Source: Raffaelea ambrosiae (taxonomy: Eukaryota; Ascomycota; Sordariomycetes; Ophiostomatales; Ophiostomataceae). Taken from it: DNA of 64,000 nucleotides. Numbering within the stretch: the first letter of the stretch is position 1; each line of letters starts with the position of its first letter. This document shows positions 59,568-64,000 of the stretch, piece by piece. The DNA lies in contig PCDI01000014.1 in NCBI GenBank assembly GCA_002778195.1, forward strand, positions 1-64,000. The letters are read 5' to 3'. The translations under genes and the position numbers were made by a program. The notes under the pieces were generated by a model, which was not told where the DNA came from, did not search any database, and saw only the letters and a program-made list of their open reading frames with translations.

Positions 59568-59687
59568 AATCAGTATGCGCATCACCAACAGCGGGACGAA
59601 GAGGACCGGGATCGTGACCACCTTAGTCGTCTAGATGCTCTCGTGGCGGTTGCAACCAGCGAAGCATCTGCGGCCACGGCATACTAA
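57345..59687 (+). CDS. C2H2 zinc-finger transcription factor, CSP-1-like
   Basis: Two exons, 57345-57727 and 57839-59687, joined in frame inside the zinc-finger pair, give 743 residues. The start is the ATG at 57345. After an acidic N-terminus and KKKK come two adjacent C2H2 fingers at about 105-160: [26 protein letters not shown] and FQCHC.RRFSRLDNLRQHAQTVH, followed by VNEDIP and LAATGTRFQRQIRTDRVR. That fingerprint is shared, from memory, with Neurospora CSP-1, a glucose-linked circadian repressor. The rest is a long Ser/Pro/Asn-rich disordered tail with a polyglutamine run (11 Q at about 702-712) near the C-terminus. It looks like a conserved core gene with normal codon use and no decay, unlike the 38-52 kb genes. 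Confidence 0.9.
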
Positions 59688-60988
59688 TCCTGGACTGTGA
59701 TGTTGCCCTCAGCTGAAAGTGTCTCTTTTAACCTGTCATAGCCACTGCCGGCGTCCGCTATTCGCAACTCCCCTCACGGCTCCGCCACGGTGGCATTTTC
59801 AACTGTTTTGTTTACGACTCATGATCATTCTGTTTTCGTCACTTCCGTCTCGTGTGTTTTGTTTGGCTTGCTTTTTATTTTCTCTAGACGGTCCCCGTGT
59901 TTTTTGTCCTCTCTTTTACCGGGTTTGGTTTTGTGCATAAACGATATGATGCTTTTTGTCTATGGATATCCTTTTCTTTTCTGTGGGTTTTTTTTGCCCT
60001 CGTTTTCTCTTCCATTTTCTTGGTTCTCTTTAATATCCATCATATTTATTTTTCTTTTGCCGTCTTCGCGCCTCCTCCCCCCCCCCCCCCCCCCCCCCCC
60101 CCCCCNNNNNNNNNNNNNNNNNNNNNNNNNNNNNNAACCCACAGAGTCACCGCACTGGGCCCAAATTATGGAAAGACGACACAGTTCATCCCCATATGCC
60201 CCTGCTCACAAAATGTGGTTATAACACGTCCTACCTTGGCTTTTTTTTTCTTTTTCTTCGAACTTGTTTTCAGCTCTGTTCCCAATTCCTCGTACCAGTT
60301 ACTTTCCCGCTGTTTGCCACTTGGTTGTTCACAAGGCGTAGTTGCTTATTTATGTTCTGTTTTTATGGAAGGGCCGGGCAGGTGTTGGGACAGCTGACAT
60401 GCTGGTCAGGGTTGGAAGCAAGCCTCATGACATGAAACGGCTGCAGGACATTCCTTGGTACACAGGCCGGAATGTGTATGATCATGACAACAACCACTGG
60501 TAGAGGCTGCATGTTTTTGGGATTTATGTATGGCACTGATACCCCATCATACCCCCCCCCACATACAATCGCTTTTATGGGTTTTATTGAGGGCCCTATA
60601 TAAAAATGCGATGGCCCAAATAGTAAACGATTTCTCTGTGCAGCTGTTTGTAATGAAACCATGACTTTTGTATAGTACATCATGCGTCATTCCTATTCAG
60701 AAATTAACAAACGATTTAGTAACTAGCATTACAACCAGACCAGAAAAGTACCAAACGCCTCATCCGGCAGAGCACGCATTTAAATATCTAACGAAGTAGA
60801 ATCTTCATGAAAATGGCCAGCGACCTATGGGTATATAGAATATACTGGGGATAAAATGGCAGCCTGTATGCGAGCCTCAAAGCGATTCTTCATCGGCTGC
60901 CATGCGCGCACACAGTGCGAATTGTGTGTAGCAAAAAACACGGCGTAACACGGCAGAGGCAGACGAAGCCTGGTTTGTTGGTGTTACT
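59688..60988. other. Intergenic with C homopolymer and assembly gap
   Basis: 3' flank of the convergent C2H2 and DUF2434 genes. A run of about 29 C (60077-60105) runs directly into a block of 30 N (60106-60135), so the true length here is unknown. T-rich sequence surrounds it. No gene seen. Confidence 0.6.
60106..60135. other. Assembly gap (30 N)
   Basis: Thirty consecutive N directly after a poly-C tract. Probably a sequencing stop in the homopolymer. Confidence 0.97.
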
Positions 60989-62686
60989 TTACAGGTCCAG
61001 CATGCTGCGGATCTGCTGGGGTGGGCTGTTGAGCGAGTTCGTGGTCCCTCGACTGCTGCTTCTACCAGGCGGGTTGCCAGAGACGTTCTGCGCGCGGCCA
61101 CGGCTAGTGGTTGTGCTGCTTTCGGCGTCGCGATACGGTGGCGGTGGGCCGTCCAGGGTGAGTTCCGCTGTGCGGTCGACAGCCGGCTGGCCGTCATTGG
61201 GAAATAACAGGCTCGCGGCGGCGTTGAGTGTGCGCTCGGTGCGGCGGCGGTCTGACCTGCCGTTGTATGTCTCGAACGTGCGTGTGGACGCAAAGGTGTT
61301 GACCGAGCCAATGGAGCCGCGACGTGGACGAGAACCAGGGCCCGAGAAGTCGTTCATCTCCAGAGCCTCGGCCTCCGCGGCACGGGCGGCTATGTCGCGG
61401 TCGATGTGCTGCGCAGTGGCCGCGCCGCCGCCGAGCTCACGGACGTTACGAGTGATGCGGTCCCGCATGGTCAAGTTGCCGGCGTCGCCGTTAAGGCGGC
61501 GCCACCAGGCCGGCTTGTGCACGATGCCCAGCTCACGATCGGACTCGGCACCGCGGATCTGGCGCTGGCGGATTAGCTCCCGGTCCTCATTGCGTGCAAT
61601 CCAGCCGTATAGAATCTGCGCAAGTACGATCAGCAGCGTCGGCAGATAACCGCCGACATATATAGCAATCACATTGCCCTTGACGTTAAGAATCGAGTAG
61701 TCAAACTCCCATGCCACGAGGGCCTGGAAGGCGACCACGGCTAGGCTTAGAATTAGAAGCAGGGCATGCCGAAGCGGCACACGGCCAACAAGTCCTCGCG
61801 CACGGTTGAATATGCCGCGGTTGCGCGGTAGGTAGTGCTGGATGGAGTGGCGAAGCGAGACGACGATGGTGATCCAAGCCGCGAGCAACAAGAAGGCGGC
61901 AATCTTGAAACGAATGTCCGTGGCCCCGGGGCGCGCAAGTGCGTCTGTTTGCTCCTCGCTGCGCTGCATCTCAATCTTGCCCCAGTTGCGTGGCACAATG
62001 AAGAAGAAGTTGAGCCAGACAAACAGATAAAACACGAGGGGGATAAGCAGCTCGAACATCGCACGCTTGTCGTCCGGTGGCAGCACAAACGGGTTGGGAT
62101 CGATGTACTGACGTTCCATCCAACTACCCCAGTGGCGGATGGCCTCCCAGACGATGGCCAGGGAACACATCTGCATGAGGAACCAGAAGAACGATGTCAA
62201 GACGATAGGTAGCTGTGGGAGGTAGTACCGGTCGACATCGATACATGTCAGAAGCGAGATGATTGCCGCCGCACACGTCAGGATGCACCAGTACCATTGC
62301 CAGCGACGGCCAATGGGGCGAAAGCGCTTTTCGGTCGGCAGGTACAAGCGGCCGTGCTTGCTGACGCTCATCAGCACGGGGACCAGACACAAACCAAAGA
62401 GCACCGAAAAGGCAATGGCCAGCTTGCCGCGCTGGCCAATAGGTTCGATGGGCGAGTAGCACGACGTGACATTGAGAAACGTGCCGTTGGGAAAGAGATA
62501 GGTCGGTGTGTATGGCGCAAACGTGAGCATGCACTTGGAGCCATTGGACAGCGTGCCGTTGTCAAAAAGGGTGTAGTTCCAGAACTGGAGCGCAGTCAGG
62601 TTGAAGTGGATGTTGTTAATCAAGGTGTCGGAGGCGTTGTCACCGCCGGGGAAGGAGATGAGGTCGCGGGCGTCGAAGATGGTCAT
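60989..62686 (-). CDS. DUF2434-family integral membrane protein
   Basis: A single uninterrupted frame of 565 residues from the ATG at 62686. The N-terminal luminal part has multiple NxS/T sites (SDTLINNIHFNLT, FDNGTLSNGSKC, FPNGTFLNVTSC). About eight hydrophobic segments follow, with RRWQWYWCILTCAAAIISLLTCIDVDRYYLPQLPIVL and VWEAIRHWGSWMERQYIDPNPF, which are diagnostic blocks of this fungal family as I recall it. The C-terminal about 190 residues are hydrophilic, Arg/Ser-rich and disordered, probably cytosolic. Function unknown. It looks like a conserved core gene and marks, with the C2H2 regulator, the transition out of the subtelomere. Confidence 0.88.
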   Translation of the reverse strand: MTIFDARDLISFPGGDNASDTLINNIHFNLTALQFWNYTLFDNGTLSNGSKCMLTFAPYTPTYLFPNGTFLNVTSCYSPIEPIGQRGKLAIAFSVLFGLCLVPVLMSVSKHGRLYLPTEKRFRPIGRRWQWYWCILTCAAAIISLLTCIDVDRYYLPQLPIVLTSFFWFLMQMCSLAIVWEAIRHWGSWMERQYIDPNPFVLPPDDKRAMFELLIPLVFYLFVWLNFFFIVPRNWGKIEMQRSEEQTDALARPGATDIRFKIAAFLLLAAWITIVVSLRHSIQHYLPRNRGIFNRARGLVGRVPLRHALLLILSLAVVAFQALVAWEFDYSILNVKGNVIAIYVGGYLPTLLIVLAQILYGWIARNEDRELIRQRQIRGAESDRELGIVHKPAWWRRLNGDAGNLTMRDRITRNVRELGGGAATAQHIDRDIAARAAEAEALEMNDFSGPGSRPRRGSIGSVNTFASTRTFETYNGRSDRRRTERTLNAAASLLFPNDGQPAVDRTAELTLDGPPPPYRDAESSTTTSRGRAQNVSGNPPGRSSSRGTTNSLNSPPQQIRSMLDL

Positions 62687-64000
62687 TGTGAAGAAAGGGG
62701 GAGAGGGGAGAGCTTTCGGGAGATGGCGGTTATGGGTAGTTGTCGGTGCGGTCCACGGTGCCGTCGATGGGTGCCGTCGATGAAGAGGAGAGCAGATAGA
62801 TGGCTAGGGTCGCGAACGGACGGCAAACGCCATGCAGACGTGCCGATCTGTACGACGAACGAGTAGAGCAGTAAGAGACCACTGGGGGTCGTCCCCGATG
62901 ATCTTGAAAAGCTTCAACAGAGCGCAAAAGTGACGCAAACGATCGTGTCGAGCAACGTCCCGTGTCAAAAGCAACTCGGCGCAGCAAGGCTGTTGCCAAG
63001 ACCGGGTCTATGCCACGCTATTGCAGGCAGTCGACGAGACGGGAGAGACGAGCGCGAACAGCTGCCGGGGAGGGCCTGTTGTGATGCGCTTCGGTCTATA
63101 CTGCTGGCTATCCCAGCAATGGCAAGGACAGCAAAGAAGACGAGGAGGAGAATAAGGGGCGAGACACAAAACCGGCCAAACTGGAGGAGGACAAGAGAAG
63201 CAAGAGAGAAAGAAGAAACAATCAGAGAGAAAGACAGCAAAGAAAGGAACAAATACACGCAAGACGCAATGGGAATCAAACCCGGGCAGAACAGGAAAGC
63301 AGGCAGTATCTTTCCTGTGAAAAGCGGCCATGCCATTGGCCATACTGGCCTGGTCATATTATGGAATGGCCCTTGTCTGCACTGTGGCGGGGAAATTTTG
63401 GGCTCGCTGGGCGCGCTGGGGCCTTTCCGAGCCTCCGGCGGTAGCCCGCCTTGAGCGATTAAAGGCGAGCCACGGATCGGTCGGTAAGCAGAAACGCCCC
63501 TGTCCAAATTTCGAGCCCCATTGTCGTCATTACTCGGCAACTAAAATACGACGTAAGATACTTGTCGCATCCTACTACATACTAACCATGTAGTACTGTT
63601 ATCTACTCGTAGCAATGTCCGTGGTGTGCCCGGGTTTCCTGCAATGATCGCTCTGCTGATGTTTGTTTACGCCGCAAGTAGCTCGTTCTTTTTTTTTTCC
63701 TACCGCGTTGCCTTTAGTCCACAGTCAGCGCCCCATCCGCGTCGTTGCACGGTACGGTGTAGTTACACTGTAGATACACGTAGGATGCTTGTTCCTTTTT
63801 GCCTTCCCTCCCTCGCTCTTTCCTATTTAATTCGCAGTGCTGGTGATGCACAACAGCCGCATTCAAGCCACACCGACCCCCGGTGTTCGCCACAGACGCA
63901 ATGACCCGTGCGCGACCCCACATTATCTTACGCGCTGCTGCTCATTGGTTTGACCTGCTGAAGCCGAACGTTGCTGCCTCACTTTCGTGTCCGTGGAGCC
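62687..64000. other. Upstream region to window end
   Basis: 1.3 kb upstream of the DUF2434 gene. It contains CT/GA-rich stretches (a purine-rich run at about 63120-63260) consistent with a fungal promoter and leader. No coding region recognised before the window ends. Confidence 0.5.

Noticed and set aside
60077..60135. G-quadruplex or recombination site at the poly-C tract
   Set aside because: The tract adjoins an N gap and its length is uncertain, so no structural claim can be made.
63255..63300. tRNA-like B-box: reverse complement of GGGAATCAAACCCGGG
   Set aside because: No matching A-box, acceptor stem or cloverleaf could be drawn around it.

Overview
This window is the end of a chromosome from a filamentous ascomycete (Pezizomycotina, most likely a sordariomycete). 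It opens with 17 CCCTAA telomere repeats. They are followed by about 1.8 kb of AT-rich sequence whose C-to-T and G-to-A pattern looks like repeat-induced point mutation (RIP). The genes behind it have short GT..AG introns and belong to fungal families: Zn2Cys6 regulators, rhodopsin/PTH11-like and RTA1 membrane proteins, DUF8021, DUF2434, and an F-box family. Exon coordinates were worked out by hand from reading frame, splice consensus and family alignment from memory.

Layout. 1-1.9 kb: telomere, decayed repeats and a 59-bp tandem array. 1.9-4.5 kb: a four-exon gene of an uncharacterised ascomycete family. 6.4-8.0 kb: a secreted FAD oxidase. 10.1-11.8 kb: a rhodopsin-domain membrane protein. 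12.8-27.0 kb: a compact block with a Dal5-type MFS transporter, an isocitrate-lyase-like protein lacking the catalytic KKCGH motif, a stand-alone glutamine-amidotransferase-type hydrolase, a PLP aminotransferase, an amino-acid permease, a SnoaL-like small protein and two related Zn2Cys6-type regulators, one without a readable DNA-binding domain. 27.9-30.7 kb: an XlnR-like regulator. 33.9-34.9 kb: an RTA1-like protein. 38.5-41.3 kb: two minus-strand reading frames, one F-box, each broken by a single TAG. 41.7-46.9 kb: a Ty1/copia LTR retrotransposon with 217-bp LTRs that read as identical and a TAAAC target duplication. 47.1-52.3 kb: an amidase-like relic, a peroxisomal AMP-forming acyl-CoA ligase with an early TAA, a secreted DUF8021 protein and a decayed PTH11-like gene. 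57.3-62.7 kb: two genes that look like conserved core genome, a C2H2 regulator resembling CSP-1 and a DUF2434 membrane protein.

Two themes stand out. First, the 12.8-27 kb block looks like a co-regulated gene cluster around amino or keto acid chemistry. It has no PKS, NRPS or terpene synthase, and three of its promoters carry similar TCGG..CCGA inverted sites. I do not recognise it as a described pathway. Second, five host reading frames between 38 and 52 kb and at least eight sites inside the retrotransposon are interrupted by TAG or TAA where one CpA-to-TpA change from a Gln codon explains the stop. This fits RIP-like decay centred on the transposon and stopping before the core genes. I recognised no tRNA, rRNA or CRISPR features.
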